Source: Odiellus spinosus (taxonomy: Eukaryota; Arthropoda; Arachnida; Opiliones; Phalangiidae). Taken from it: a stretch of 64,000 nt of DNA. The position numbers and the translations under genes were made by a program. The DNA lies in NCBI GenBank assembly GCA_963920705.1, contig CAWUCO010000268.1, forward strand, positions 5,766,001-5,830,000, in the 5' to 3' direction. Position 1 is the first letter of the stretch. The number at the start of each line of letters is the position of its first letter. The notes under the pieces were generated by a model. The model was not told the origin of the DNA and made no database searches. It was given only the letters and a program-made list of their open reading frames with translations. Shown piece by piece: positions 48,431 to 63,600 of this stretch.

Positions 48431-51400
48431 GTAAAATTTCAGATTTTCAAAATTCGCTTTTTGATATTAGATTCTTTTTGAATTGTCCATATTTTCCATG
48501 TTTTTCAACGGATTTTCCAAAACTCTTGTTTTTTAGATAGACCAATATTTGCTCTTTCGAGTGGTCTTAATTTTGTCTAAATCGCTTAAAAATCAAAAGT
48601 TTTGTGTCCATTTTAATCCAATAATCTTGGATTTTTAAGTGTTTTTGCTTTATTTTAACCAATTTTATATTTGTCACAATTTTGCAATTTAGACAAAACC
48701 AAAGTCATTCGAAAGAGCAATTAATGGACAGTCTAAATAACAAGAGTTTTCAAAAATCCGTTGAAAAACAAGAAAAATATGGCCAATTCAAGAAATCATA
48801 GAATATCAAAATAGTCAAATTTCAGATTTTCAAAATTCGCTTTTTGATATTAGATGCTTTTTGAATTGGCCATATTTTTCTTGTTTTTCAACGGATTTTC
48901 CAAAACTCTTGTTTTTTAGATAGACCAATATTTGCTCTTTCGAGTGGTCTAATTTTGTCTAAATCGCTTAAAAATCAAAAGTTTTGTGTCCATTTGAATC
49001 CAATAATCTTGGATTTTTAAGTGTTTTTGCTTAATTTTAACCAATTTTATATTTGTCACAATTTTGCAATTTAGACAAAACCAAAGTCATTCGAAAGAGC
49101 AATTAATGGACAGTCTAAATAACAAGAGTTTTCAAAAATCCGTTGAAAAACAAGAAAAATATGGCCAATTCAAGAAACCATACAATATCAAAATAGTCAA
49201 ATTTCAGATTTTCAAAATTCGCTTTTTGATATTAGATTTTGTTTGAATTGGCTATATTTTTCATGTTTTTCAACGGATTTTCCAAAACTCTTGTTTTTTA
49301 GATAGACTAAAATTTGCTCTTTCGAGTGGTCTTAATTTTGTCTAAATCGCTTAAAAATCAAAAGTTTTGTGTCCATTTGAATCCAATAATCTTGGATTTT
49401 TAAGTGTTTTTGCTTAATTTTAACCAATTTTATATTTGTCACAATTTTGCAATTTAGACAAAACCAAAGTCATTCGAAAGAGCAATTAATGGACAGTCTA
49501 AATAATAAGAGTTTTCAAAAATCCGTTGAAAAACAAGAAAAATATGGCCAATTCAAGAAATCATAGAATATCAAAATAGTCAAATTTCAGATTTTAAAAA
49601 TTCGCTTTTTGATATTAGATGTTTTTTGAATTGTCCATATTTTCCATGTTTTTCAACGGATTTTCCAAAACTCTTGATTTTCAGATAGACCAATATTTGC
49701 TCTTTCGAGTGGTCTTAATTTTGTCTAAATCGCTTAAAAATCAAAAGTTTTGTTTCTATTTTAATCCAATAATCTTGGATTTTTAAGTGTTTTTGCTTTA
49801 TTTTAACCAATTTTATATTTGTCACAATTTTGCAATTTAGACAAAACCAAAGTCATTCGAAAGAGCAATTAATGGACAGTCTAAATAACAAGAGTTTTCA
49901 AAAATCCGTTGAAAAACAAGAAAAATATGGCCAATTCAAGAAATCATAGAATATCAAAATAGTCAAATTTCAGATTTTCAAAATTCGCTTTTTGATATTA
50001 GATGCTTTTTGAATTGTCCATATTTTCCATGTTTTTCAACGGATTTTCCAAAACTCTTGTTTTTTAGATAGACCAATATTTGCTCTTTCGAGTGGTCTTA
50101 ATTTTGTCTAAATCGCTTAAAAATCAAAAGTTTTGTGTCCATTTTAATCCAATAATCTTGGATTTTTAAGTGTTTTTGCTTTATTTTAACCAATTTTATA
50201 TTTGTCACAATTTTGCAATTTAGACAAAACCAAAGTCATTCGAAAGAGCAATTAATGGACAGTCTAAATAACAAGAGTTTTCAAAAATCCGTTGAAAAAC
50301 AAGAAAAATATGGCCAATTCAAGAAATCATAGAATATCAAAATAGGCAAATTTCAGATTTTCAAAATTCGCTTTTTGATATTAGATGCTTTTTGAATTGG
50401 CCATATTTTTCTTGTTTTTCAACGGATTTTCCAAAACTCTTGTTTTTTAGATAGACCAATATTTGCTCTTTCGAGTGGTCTAATTTTGTCTAAATCGCTT
50501 AAAAATCAAAAGTTTTGTGTCCATTTGAATCCAATAATCTTGGATTTTTAAGTGTTTTTGCTTAATTTTAACCAATTTTATATTTGTCACAATTTTGCAA
50601 TTTAGACAAAACCAAAGTCATTCGAAAGAGCAATTAATGGACAGTCTAAATAACAAGAGTTTTCAAAAATCCGTTGAAAAACAAGAAAAATATGGCCAAT
50701 TCAAGAAACCATACAATATCAAAATAGTCAAATTTCAGATTTTCAAAATTCGCTTTTTGATATTAGATTTTGTTTGAATTGGCTATATTTTTCATGTTTT
50801 TCAACGGATTTTCCAAAACTCTTGTTTTTTAGATAGACTAAAATTTGCTCTTTCGAGTGGTCTTAATTTTGTCTAAATCGCTTAAAAATCAAAAGTTTTG
50901 TGTCCATTTGAATCCAATAATCTTGGATTTTTAAGTGTTTTTGCTTAATTTTAACCAATTTTATATTTGTCACAATTTTGCAATTTAGACAAAACCAAAG
51001 TCATTCGAAAGAGCAATTAATGGACAGTCTAAATAATAAGAGTTTTCAAAAATCCGTTGAAAAACAAGAAAAATATGGCCAATTCAAGAAATCATAGAAT
51101 ATCAAAATAGTCAAATTTCAGATTTTAAAAATTCGCTTTTTGATATTAGATGTTTTTTGAATTGTCCATATTTTCCATGTTTTTCAACGGATTTTCCAAA
51201 ACTCTTGATTTTCAGATAGACCAATATTTGCTCTTTCGAGTGGTCTTAATTTTGTCTAAATCGCTTAAAAATCAAAAGTTTTGTTTCTATTTTAATCCAA
51301 TAATCTTGGATTTTTAAGTGTTTTTGCTTTATTTTAACCAATTTTATATTTGTCACAATTTTGCAATTTAGACAAAACCAAAGTCATTCGAAAGAGCAAT

Positions 51401-53789
51401 TAATGGACAGTCTAAATAACAAGAGTTTTCAAAAATCCGTTGAAAAACAAGAAAAATATGGCCAATTCAAGAAATCATAGAATATCAAAATAGTCAAATT
51501 TCAGATTTTCAAAATTCGCTTTTTGATATTAGATGCTTTTTGAATTGTCCATATTTTCCATGTTTTTCAACGGATTTTCCAAAACTCTTGTTTTTTAGAT
51601 AGACCAATATTTGCTCTTTCGAGTGGTCTTAATTTTGTCTAAATCGCTTAAAAATCAAAAGTTTTGTGTCCATTTTAATCCAATAATCTTGGATTTTTAA
51701 GTGTTTTTGCTTTATTTTAACCAATTTTATATTTGTCACAATTTTGCAATTTAGACAAAACCAAAGTCATTCGAAAGAGCAATTAATGGACAGTCTAAAT
51801 AACAAGAGTTTTCAAAAATCCGTTGAAAAACAAGAAAAATATGACCAATTCAAGAAATCATAGAATATCAAAATAGTCAAATTTCAGATTTTCAAAATTC
51901 GCTTTTTGATATTAGATGCTTTTTGAATTGGCCATATTTTTCTTGTTTTTCAACGGATTTTCCAAAACTCTTGTTTTTTAGATAGACCAATATTTGCTCT
52001 TTCGAGTGGTCTAATTTTGTCTAAATCGCTTAAAAATCAAAAGTTTTGTGTCCATTTGAATCCAATAATCTTGGATTTTTAAGTGTTTTTGCTTAATTTT
52101 AACCAATTTTATATTTGTCACAATTTTGCAATTTAGACAAAACCAAAGTCATTCGAAAGAGCAATTAATGGACAGTCTAAATAACAAGAGTTTTCAAAAA
52201 TCCGTTGAAAAACAAGAAAAATATGGCCAATTCAAGAAACCATACAATATCAAAATAGTCAAATTTCAGATTTTCAAAATTCGCTTTTTGATATTAGATT
52301 TTGTTTGAATTGGCCATATTTTTCTTGTTTTTCAACGGATTTTCCAAAACTCTTGTTTTTTAGATAGACCAATATTTTCTCTTTCGAGTGGTCTTAATTT
52401 TGTCTAAATCGCTTAAAAATCAAAAGTTTTGTGTCCATTTGAATCCAATAATCTTGGATTTTTAAGTGTTTTTGCTTAATTTTAACCAATTTTATATTTG
52501 TCACAATTTTGCAATTTAGACAAAACCAAAGTCATTCGAAAGAGCAATTAATGGACAGTCTAAATAATAAGAGTTTTCAAAAATCCGTTGAAAAACAAGA
52601 AAAATATGGCCAATTCAAGAAATCATAGAATATCAAAATAGTCAAATTTCAGATTTTAAAAATTCGCTTTTTGATATTAGATGTTTTTTGAATTGTCCAT
52701 ATTTTCCATGTTTTTCAACGGATTTTCCAAAACTCTTGATTTTCAGATAGACCAATATTTGCTCTTTCGAGTGGTCTTAATTTTGTCTAAATCGCTTAAA
52801 AATCAAAAGTTTTGTTTCTATTTTAATCCAATAATCTTGGATTTTTAAGTGTTTTTGCTTTATTTTAACCAATTTTATATTTGTCACAATTTTGCAATTT
52901 AGACAAAACCAAAGTCATTCGAAAGAGCAATTAATGGACAGTCTAAATAATAAGAGTTTTCAAAAATCCGTTGAAAAACAAGAAAAATATGGCCAATTCA
53001 AGAAACCATACAATATCAAAATAGTCAAATTTCAGATTTTAAAAATTCGCTTTTTGATATTAGATGTTTTTTGAATTGGCTATATTTTCCATGTTTTTCA
53101 ACGGATTTTCCAAAACTCTTGTTTTTTAGATAGACCAATATTTGCTCTTTCGAGTGGTCTTAATTTTGTCTAAATCGCTTAAAAATCAAAAGTTTTGTGT
53201 CCATTTGAATCCAATAATCTTGGATTTTTAAGTGTTTTTGCTTAATTTTAACCAATTTTATATTTGTCACAATTTTGCAATTTAGACAAAACCAAAGTCA
53301 TTCGAAAGAGCAATTAATGGACAGTCTAAATAATAAGAGTTTTCAAAAATCCGTTGAAAAACAAGAAAAATATGGCCAATTCAAGAAATCATAGAATATC
53401 AAAATAGTCAAATTTCAGATTTTAAAAATTCGCTTTTTGATATTAGATGTTTTTTGAATTGTCCATATTTTCCATGTTTTTCAACGGATTTTCCAAAACT
53501 CTTGATTTTCAGATAGACCAATATTTGCTCTTTCGAGTGGTCTTAATTTTGTCTAAATCGCTTAAAAATCAAAAGTTTTGTGTCCATTTGAATCCAATAA
53601 TCTTGGATTTTTAAGTGTTTTTGCTTAATTTTAACCAATTTTATAATTGTCACAATTTTGCAATTTAGACAAAACCAAAGTCATTCGAAGGAGCAATTAA
53701 TGGACAGTCTAAATAATAAGAGTTTTCAAAAATCCGTTGAAAAACAAGAAAAATATGGCCAATTCAAGAAATCATAGAATATCAAAATA
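48431..53789 (+). repeat. 5.36-kb superrepeat, copy 1 (contains 1,531-bp 4-mers)
   Basis: Starts with the private variant ATAGTAAAATTTC plus GATTCTTTTTG (48,431), which returns at 53,790. Within it a four-monomer unit of 1,531 bp recurs with starts at 49,064, 50,595 and 52,126. It is recognised by the GATTTTGTTTG arm B, then a GATTTTCAG/TTTCTATTTTAATCC monomer, then two GATGCTTTTTG monomers. The last 4-mer begins with the GGCCATATTTTTCTTG form and is followed by extra monomers. Confidence 0.9.
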
Positions 53790-56700
53790 GTAAAATTTCA
53801 GATTTTCAAAATTCGCTTTTTGATATTAGATTCTTTTTGAATTGTCCATATTTTCCATGTTTTTCAACGGATTTTCCAAAACTCTTGTTTTTTAGATAGA
53901 CCAATATTTGCTCTTTCGAGTGGTCTTAATTTTGTCTAAATCGCTTAAAAATCAAAAGTTTTGTGTCCATTTTAATCCAATAATCTTGGATTTTTAAGTG
54001 TTTTTGCTTTATTTTAACCAATTTTATATTTGTCACAATTTTGCAATTTAGACAAAACCAAAGTCATTCGAAAGAGCAATTAATGGACAGTCTAAATAAC
54101 AAGAGTTTTCAAAAATCCGTTGAAAAACAAGAAAAATATGGCCAATTCAAGAAATCATAGAATATCAAAATAGTCAAATTTCAGATTTTCAAAATTCGCT
54201 TTTTGATATTAGATGCTTTTTGAATTGGCCATATTTTTCTTGTTTTTCAACGGATTTTCCAAAACTCTTGTTTTTTAGATAGACCAATATTTGCTCTTTC
54301 GAGTGGTCTAATTTTGTCTAAATCGCTTAAAAATCAAAAGTTTTGTGTCCATTTGAATCCAATAATCTTGGATTTTTAAGTGTTTTTGCTTAATTTTAAC
54401 CAATTTTATATTTGTCACAATTTTGCAATTTAGACAAAACCAAAGTCATTCGAAAGAGCAATTAATGGACAGTCTAAATAACAAGAGTTTTCAAAAATCC
54501 GTTGAAAAACAAGAAAAATATGGCCAATTCAAGAAACCATACAATATCAAAATAGTCAAATTTCAGATTTTCAAAATTCGCTTTTTGATATTAGATTTTG
54601 TTTGAATTGGCTATATTTTTCATGTTTTTCAACGGATTTTCCAAAACTCTTGTTTTTTAGATAGACTAAAATTTGCTCTTTCGAGTGGTCTTAATTTTGT
54701 CTAAATCGCTTAAAAATCAAAAGTTTTGTGTCCATTTGAATCCAATAATCTTGGATTTTTAAGTGTTTTTGCTTAATTTTAACCAATTTTATATTTGTCA
54801 CAATTTTGCAATTTAGACAAAACCAAAGTCATTCGAAAGAGCAATTAATGGACAGTCTAAATAATAAGAGTTTTCAAAAATCCGTTGAAAAACAAGAAAA
54901 ATATGGCCAATTCAAGAAATCATAGAATATCAAAATAGTCAAATTTCAGATTTTAAAAATTCGCTTTTTGATATTAGATGTTTTTTGAATTGTCCATATT
55001 TTCCATGTTTTTCAACGGATTTTCCAAAACTCTTGATTTTCAGATAGACCAATATTTGCTCTTTCGAGTGGTCTTAATTTTGTCTAAATCGCTTAAAAAT
55101 CAAAAGTTTTGTTTCTATTTTAATCCAATAATCTTGGATTTTTAAGTGTTTTTGCTTTATTTTAACCAATTTTATATTTGTCACAATTTTGCAATTTAGA
55201 CAAAACCAAAGTCATTCGAAAGAGCAATTAATGGACAGTCTAAATAACAAGAGTTTTCAAAAATCCGTTGAAAAACAAGAAAAATATGGCCAATTCAAGA
55301 AATCATAGAATATCAAAATAGTCAAATTTCAGATTTTCAAAATTCGCTTTTTGATATTAGATGCTTTTTGAATTGTCCATATTTTCCATGTTTTTCAACG
55401 GATTTTCCAAAACTCTTGTTTTTTAGATAGACCAATATTTGCTCTTTCGAGTGGTCTTAATTTTGTCTAAATCGCTTAAAAATCAAAAGTTTTGTGTCCA
55501 TTTTAATCCAATAATCTTGGATTTTTAAGTGTTTTTGCTTTATTTTAACCAATTTTATATTTGTCACAATTTTGCAATTTAGACAAAACCAAAGTCATTC
55601 GAAAGAGCAATTAATGGACAGTCTAAATAACAAGAGTTTTCAAAAATCCGTTGAAAAACAAGAAAAATATGGCCAATTCAAGAAATCATAGAATATCAAA
55701 ATAGGCAAATTTCAGATTTTCAAAATTCGCTTTTTGATATTAGATGCTTTTTGAATTGGCCATATTTTTCTTGTTTTTCAACGGATTTTCCAAAACTCTT
55801 GTTTTTTAGATAGACCAATATTTGCTCTTTCGAGTGGTCTAATTTTGTCTAAATCGCTTAAAAATCAAAAGTTTTGTGTCCATTTGAATCCAATAATCTT
55901 GGATTTTTAAGTGTTTTTGCTTAATTTTAACCAATTTTATATTTGTCACAATTTTGCAATTTAGACAAAACCAAAGTCATTCGAAAGAGCAATTAATGGA
56001 CAGTCTAAATAACAAGAGTTTTCAAAAATCCGTTGAAAAACAAGAAAAATATGGCCAATTCAAGAAACCATACAATATCAAAATAGTCAAATTTCAGATT
56101 TTCAAAATTCGCTTTTTGATATTAGATTTTGTTTGAATTGGCTATATTTTTCATGTTTTTCAACGGATTTTCCAAAACTCTTGTTTTTTAGATAGACTAA
56201 AATTTGCTCTTTCGAGTGGTCTTAATTTTGTCTAAATCGCTTAAAAATCAAAAGTTTTGTGTCCATTTGAATCCAATAATCTTGGATTTTTAAGTGTTTT
56301 TGCTTAATTTTAACCAATTTTATATTTGTCACAATTTTGCAATTTAGACAAAACCAAAGTCATTCGAAAGAGCAATTAATGGACAGTCTAAATAATAAGA
56401 GTTTTCAAAAATCCGTTGAAAAACAAGAAAAATATGGCCAATTCAAGAAATCATAGAATATCAAAATAGTCAAATTTCAGATTTTAAAAATTCGCTTTTT
56501 GATATTAGATGTTTTTTGAATTGTCCATATTTTCCATGTTTTTCAACGGATTTTCCAAAACTCTTGATTTTCAGATAGACCAATATTTGCTCTTTCGAGT
56601 GGTCTTAATTTTGTCTAAATCGCTTAAAAATCAAAAGTTTTGTTTCTATTTTAATCCAATAATCTTGGATTTTTAAGTGTTTTTGCTTTATTTTAACCAA

Positions 56701-59700
56701 TTTTATATTTGTCACAATTTTGCAATTTAGACAAAACCAAAGTCATTCGAAAGAGCAATTAATGGACAGTCTAAATAACAAGAGTTTTCAAAAATCCGTT
56801 GAAAAACAAGAAAAATATGGCCAATTCAAGAAATCATAGAATATCAAAATAGTCAAATTTCAGATTTTCAAAATTCGCTTTTTGATATTAGATGCTTTTT
56901 GAATTGTCCATATTTTCCATGTTTTTCAACGGATTTTCCAAAACTCTTGTTTTTTAGATAGACCAATATTTGCTCTTTCGAGTGGTCTTAATTTTGTCTA
57001 AATCGCTTAAAAATCAAAAGTTTTGTGTCCATTTTAATCCAATAATCTTGGATTTTTAAGTGTTTTTGCTTTATTTTAACCAATTTTATATTTGTCACAA
57101 TTTTGCAATTTAGACAAAACCAAAGTCATTCGAAAGAGCAATTAATGGACAGTCTAAATAACAAGAGTTTTCAAAAATCCGTTGAAAAACAAGAAAAATA
57201 TGGCCAATTCAAGAAATCATAGAATATCAAAATAGGCAAATTTCAGATTTTCAAAATTCGCTTTTTGATATTAGATGCTTTTTGAATTGGCCATATTTTT
57301 CTTGTTTTTCAACGGATTTTCCAAAACTCTTGTTTTTTAGATAGACCAATATTTGCTCTTTCGAGTGGTCTAATTTTGTCTAAATCGCTTAAAAATCAAA
57401 AGTTTTGTGTCCATTTGAATCCAATAATCTTGGATTTTTAAGTGTTTTTGCTTAATTTTAACCAATTTTATATTTGTCACAATTTTGCAATTTAGACAAA
57501 ACCAAAGTCATTCGAAAGAGCAATTAATGGACAGTCTAAATAACAAGAGTTTTCAAAAATCCGTTGAAAAACAAGAAAAATATGGCCAATTCAAGAAACC
57601 ATACAATATCAAAATAGTCAAATTTCAGATTTTCAAAATTCGCTTTTTGATATTAGATTTTGTTTGAATTGGCTATATTTTTCATGTTTTTCAACGGATT
57701 TTCCAAAACTCTTGTTTTTTAGATAGACTAAAATTTGCTCTTTCGAGTGGTCTTAATTTTGTCTAAATCGCTTAAAAATCAAAAGTTTTGTGTCCATTTG
57801 AATCCAATAATCTTGGATTTTTAAGTGTTTTTGCTTAATTTTAACCAATTTTATATTTGTCACAATTTTGCAATTTAGACAAAACCAAAGTCATTCGAAA
57901 GAGCAATTAATGGACAGTCTAAATAATAAGAGTTTTCAAAAATCCGTTGAAAAACAAGAAAAATATGGCCAATTCAAGAAATCATAGAATATCAAAATAG
58001 TCAAATTTCAGATTTTAAAAATTCGCTTTTTGATATTAGATGTTTTTTGAATTGTCCATATTTTCCATGTTTTTCAACGGATTTTCCAAAACTCTTGATT
58101 TTCAGATAGACCAATATTTGCTCTTTCGAGTGGTCTTAATTTTGTCTAAATCGCTTAAAAATCAAAAGTTTTGTTTCTATTTTAATCCAATAATCTTGGA
58201 TTTTTAAGTGTTTTTGCTTTATTTTAACCAATTTTATATTTGTCACAATTTTGCAATTTAGACAAAACCAAAGTCATTCGAAAGAGCAATTAATGGACAG
58301 TCTAAATAACAAGAGTTTTCAAAAATCCGTTGAAAAACAAGAAAAATATGGCCAATTCAAGAAATCATAGAATATCAAAATAGTCAAATTTCAGATTTTC
58401 AAAATTCGCTTTTTGATATTAGATGCTTTTTGAATTGTCCATATTTTCCATGTTTTTCAACGGATTTTCCAAAACTCTTGTTTTTTAGATAGACCAATAT
58501 TTGCTCTTTCGAGTGGTCTTAATTTTGTCTAAATCGCTTAAAAATCAAAAGTTTTGTGTCCATTTTAATCCAATAATCTTGGATTTTTAAGTGTTTTTGC
58601 TTTATTTTAACCAATTTTATATTTGTCACAATTTTGCAATTTAGACAAAACCAAAGTCATTCGAAAGAGCAATTAATGGACAGTCTAAATAACAAGAGTT
58701 TTCAAAAATCCGTTGAAAAACAAGAAAAATATGACCAATTCAAGAAATCATAGAATATCAAAATAGTCAAATTTCAGATTTTCAAAATTCGCTTTTTGAT
58801 ATTAGATGCTTTTTGAATTGGCCATATTTTTCTTGTTTTTCAACGGATTTTCCAAAACTCTTGTTTTTTAGATAGACCAATATTTGCTCTTTCGAGTGGT
58901 CTAATTTTGTCTAAATCGCTTAAAAATCAAAAGTTTTGTGTCCATTTGAATCCAATAATCTTGGATTTTTAAGTGTTTTTGCTTAATTTTAACCAATTTT
59001 ATATTTGTCACAATTTTGCAATTTAGACAAAACCAAAGTCATTCGAAAGAGCAATTAATGGACAGTCTAAATAACAAGAGTTTTCAAAAATCCGTTGAAA
59101 AACAAGAAAAATATGGCCAATTCAAGAAACCATACAATATCAAAATAGTCAAATTTCAGATTTTCAAAATTCGCTTTTTGATATTAGATTTTGTTTGAAT
59201 TGGCCATATTTTTCTTGTTTTTCAACGGATTTTCCAAAACTCTTGTTTTTTAGATAGACCAATATTTTCTCTTTCGAGTGGTCTTAATTTTGTCTAAATC
59301 GCTTAAAAATCAAAAGTTTTGTGTCCATTTGAATCCAATAATCTTGGATTTTTAAGTGTTTTTGCTTAATTTTAACCAATTTTATATTTGTCACAATTTT
59401 GCAATTTAGACAAAACCAAAGTCATTCGAAAGAGCAATTAATGGACAGTCTAAATAATAAGAGTTTTCAAAAATCCGTTGAAAAACAAGAAAAATATGGC
59501 CAATTCAAGAAATCATAGAATATGAAAATAGTCAAATTTCAGATTTTAAAAATTCGCTTTTTGATATTAGATGTTTTTTGAATTGTCCATATTTTCCATG
59601 TTTTTCAACGGATTTTCCAAAACTCTTGATTTTCAGATAGACCAATATTTGCTCTTTCGAGTGGTCTTAATTTTGTCTAAATCGCTTAAAAATCAAAAGT

Positions 59701-60656
59701 TTTGTTTCTATTTTAATCCAATAATCTTGGATTTTTAAGTGTTTTTGCTTTATTTTAACCAATTTTATATTTGTCACAATTTTGCAATTTAGACAAAACC
59801 AAAGTCATTCGAAAGAGCAATTAATGGACAGTCTAAATAATAAGAGTTTTCAAAAATCCGTTGAAAAACAAGAAAAATATGGCCAATTCAAGAAACCATA
59901 CAATATCAAAATAGTCAAATTTCAGATTTTAAAAATTCGCTTTTTGATATTAGATGTTTTTTGAATTGGCTATATTTTCCATGTTTTTCAACGGATTTTC
60001 CAAAACTCTTGTTTTTTAGATAGACCAATATTTGCTCTTTCGAGTGGTCTTAATTTTGTCTAAATCGCTTAAAAATCAAAAGTTTTGTGTCCATTTGAAT
60101 CCAATAATCTTGGATTTTTAAGTGTTTTTGCTTAATTTTAACCAATTTTATATTTGTCACAATTTTGCAATTTAGACAAAACCAAAGTCATTCGAAAGAG
60201 CAATTAATGGACAGTCTAAATAATAAGAGTTTTCAAAAATCCGTTGAAAAACAAGAAAAATATGGCCAATTCAAGAAATCATAGAATATCAAAATAGTCA
60301 AATTTCAGATTTTAAAAATTCGCTTTTTGATATTAGATGTTTTTTGAATTGTCCATATTTTCCATGTTTTTCAACGGATTTTCCAAAACTCTTGATTTTC
60401 AGATAGACCAATATTTGCTCTTTCGAGTGGTCTTAATTTTGTCTAAATCGCTTAAAAATCAAAAGTTTTGTGTCCATTTGAATCCAATAATCTTGGATTT
60501 TTAAGTGTTTTTGCTTAATTTTAACCAATTTTATAATTGTCACAATTTTGCAATTTAGACAAAACCAAAGTCATTCGAAGGAGCAATTAATGGACAGTCT
60601 AAATAATAAGAGTTTTCAAAAATCCGTTGAAAAACCAGAAAAATATGGCCAATTCA
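53790..60656 (+). repeat. 6.89-kb superrepeat, copy 2 (one extra 4-mer)
   Basis: Repeats the order of 48,431-53,789 but with one more 1,531-bp unit: 4-mer starts at 54,423, 55,954, 57,485 and 59,016. Private variants pair across blocks: ATAGGCAAATTTC at 50,345, 55,704 and 57,235 (offset 5,359 then 1,531), and ATATGACCAATTC at 51,841 and 58,731 (offset 6,890). The match to copy 1 ends near 60,650. Confidence 0.9.
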
Positions 60657-63600
60657 AGAAACCATACAATATCAAAATAGTCAAATTTCAGATTTTAAAA
60701 ATTCGCTTTTTGATATTAGATGTTTTTTGAATTGGCCATATTTTTCTTGTTTTTCAACGGATTTTCCAAAACTCTTGTTTTTTAGATAGACCAATATTTG
60801 CTCTTTCGAGTGGTCTAATTTTGTCTAAATCGCTTAAAAATCAAAAGTTTTGTGTCCATTTGAATCCAATAATCTTGGATTTTTAAGTGTTTTTGCTTAA
60901 TTTTAACCAATTTTATAATTGTCACAATTTTGCAATTTAGACAAAACCAAAGTCATTCGAAAGAGCAATTAATGGACAGTCTAAATAACAAGAGTTTTCA
61001 AAAATCCGTTGAAAAAAAAGAAAAATATGGCCAATTCAAGAAACCATACAATATCAAAATAGTCAAATTTCAGATTATCAAAATTCGCTTTTTGATATTA
61101 GATGTTTTTTGAATTGGCTATATTTTCCATGTTTTTCAACGGATTTTCCAAAACTCTTGTTTTTTAGATAGACCAATATTTGTTCTTTCGAGTAGTCTTA
61201 ATTTTGTCTAAATCGCTTAAAAATCAAAAGTTTTGTGTCCATTTGAATCCAATAATCTTGGATTTTTAAGTGTTTTTGCTTTATTTTAACCAATTTTATA
61301 TTTGTCACAATTTTGCAATTTAGACAAAACCAAAGTCATTCGAAAGAGCAATTAATGGACAGTCTAAATAATAAGAGTTTTCAAAAATCCGTTGAAAAAC
61401 AAGAAAAATATGGCCAATTCAAGAAACCATACAATATCAAAATAGTCAAATTTCAGATTTTAAAAATTCGCTTTTTGATATTAGATGTTTTTTGAATTGT
61501 CCATATTTTTCTTGTTTTTCAACGGATTTTCCAAAACTCTTGTTTTTTAGATAGACCAATATTTGCTCTTTCGAGTGGTCTAATTTTGTCTAAATCGCTT
61601 AAAAATCAAAAGTTTTGTGTCCATTTGAATCCAATAATCTTGGATTTTTAAGTGTTTTTGCTTAATTTTAACCAATTTTATATTTGTCACAATTTTGCAA
61701 TTTAGACAAAACCAAAGTCATTCGAAAGAGCAATTAATGGACAGTCTAAATAACAAGAGTTTTCAAAAATCTGTTGAAAAACAAGAAAAATATGGCCAAT
61801 TCAAGAAACCATACAATATCAAAATAGTCAAATTTCAGATTTTAAAAATTCGCTTTTTGATATTAGATGTTTTTTGAATTGTCCATATTTTTCTTGTTTT
61901 TCAACGGATTTTCCAAAACTCTTGTTTTTTAGATAGACCAATATTTGCTCTTTCGAGTGGTCTAATTTTGTCTAAATCGCTTAAAAATCAAAAGTTTTGT
62001 GTCCATTTGAATCCAATAATCTTGGATTTTTAAGTGTTTTTGCTTAATTTTAACCAATTTTATATTTGTCACAATTTTGCTATTTAGACAAAACCAAAGT
62101 CATTCGAAAGAGCAATTAATGGACAGTCTAAATAACAAGAGTTTTCAAAAATCTGTTGAAAAACAAGAAAAATATGGCCAATTCAAGAAACCATACAATA
62201 TCAAAATAGTCAAATTTCAGATTTTCAAAATTCGCTTTTTGATATTAGATGTTTTTTGAATTGTCCATATTTTCCATGTTTTTCAACGGATTTTCCAAAA
62301 CTCTTGTTTTTTAGATAGACCAATATTTGCTCTTTCGAGTGGTCTTAATTTTGTCTAAATCGCTTAAAAATCAAAAGTTTTGTTTCTATTTTAATCCAAT
62401 AATCTTGGATTTTTAAGTGTTTTTGCTTTATTTTAACCAATTTTATATTTGTCACAATTTTGCAATTTAGACAAAACCAAAGTCATTCGAAAGAGCAATT
62501 AATGGACAGTCTAAATAACAAGAGTTTTCAAAAATCCGTTGAAAAACAAGAAAAATATGGCCAATTCAAGAAATCATAGAATATCAAAATAGTCAAATTT
62601 CAGATTTTCAAAATTCGCTTTTTGATATTAGATGCTTTTTGAATTGTCCATATTTTCCATGTTTTTCAACGGATTTTCCAAAACTCTTGTTTTTTAGATA
62701 GACCAATATTTGCTCTTTCGAGTGGTCTTAATTTTGTCTAAATCGCTTAAAAATCAAAAGTTTTGTGTCCATTTTAATCCAATAATCTTGGATTTTTAAG
62801 TGTTTTTGCTTTATTTTAACCAATTTTATATTTGTCACAATTTTGCAATTTAGACAAAACCAAAGTCATTCGAAAGAGCAATTAATGGACAGTCTAAATA
62901 ACAAGAGTTTTCAAAAATCCGTTGAAAAACAAGAAAAATATGGCCAATTCAAGAAATCATAGAATATCAAAATAGTCAAATTTCAGATTTTCAAAATTCG
63001 CTTTTTGATATTAGATGCTTTTTGAATTGGCCATATTTTTCTTGTTTTTCAACGGATTTTCCAAAACTCTTGTTTTTTAGATAGACCAATATTTGCTCTT
63101 TCGAGTGGTCTAATTTTGTCTAAATCGCTTAAAAATCAAAAGTTTTGTGTCCATTTGAATCCAATAATCTTGGATTTTTAAGTGTTTTTGCTTAATTTTA
63201 ACCAATTTTATATTTGTCACAATTTTGCAATTTAGACAAAACCAAAGTCATTCGAAAGAGCAATTAATGGACAGTCTAAATAACAAGAGTTTTCAAAAAT
63301 CCGTTGAAAAACAAGAAAAATATGGCCAATTCAAGAAACCATACAATATCAAAATAGTCAAATTTCAGATTTTCAAAATTCGCTTTTTGATATTAGATTT
63401 TGTTTGAATTGGCCATATTTTTCTTGTTTTTCAACGGATTTTCCAAAACTCTTGTTTTTTAGATAGACCAATATTTGCTCTTTCGAGTGGTCTTAATTTT
63501 GTCTAAATCGCTTAAAAATCAAAAGTTTTGTGTCCATTTGAATCCAATAATCTTGGATTTTTAAGTGTTTTTGCTTAATTTTAACCAATTTTATATTTGT

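Noticed and set aside
852-63407. About 60 near-identical 60-codon open stretches, one per many monomers
   Set aside because: They start at TTG instead of ATG, exist only because the DNA repeat is conserved, are broken by the common CATAG variant in about half of the monomers, and have an inverted look-alike from the second arm. Nothing indicates selection on the protein. A synonymous/non-synonymous test over all monomers would settle it.
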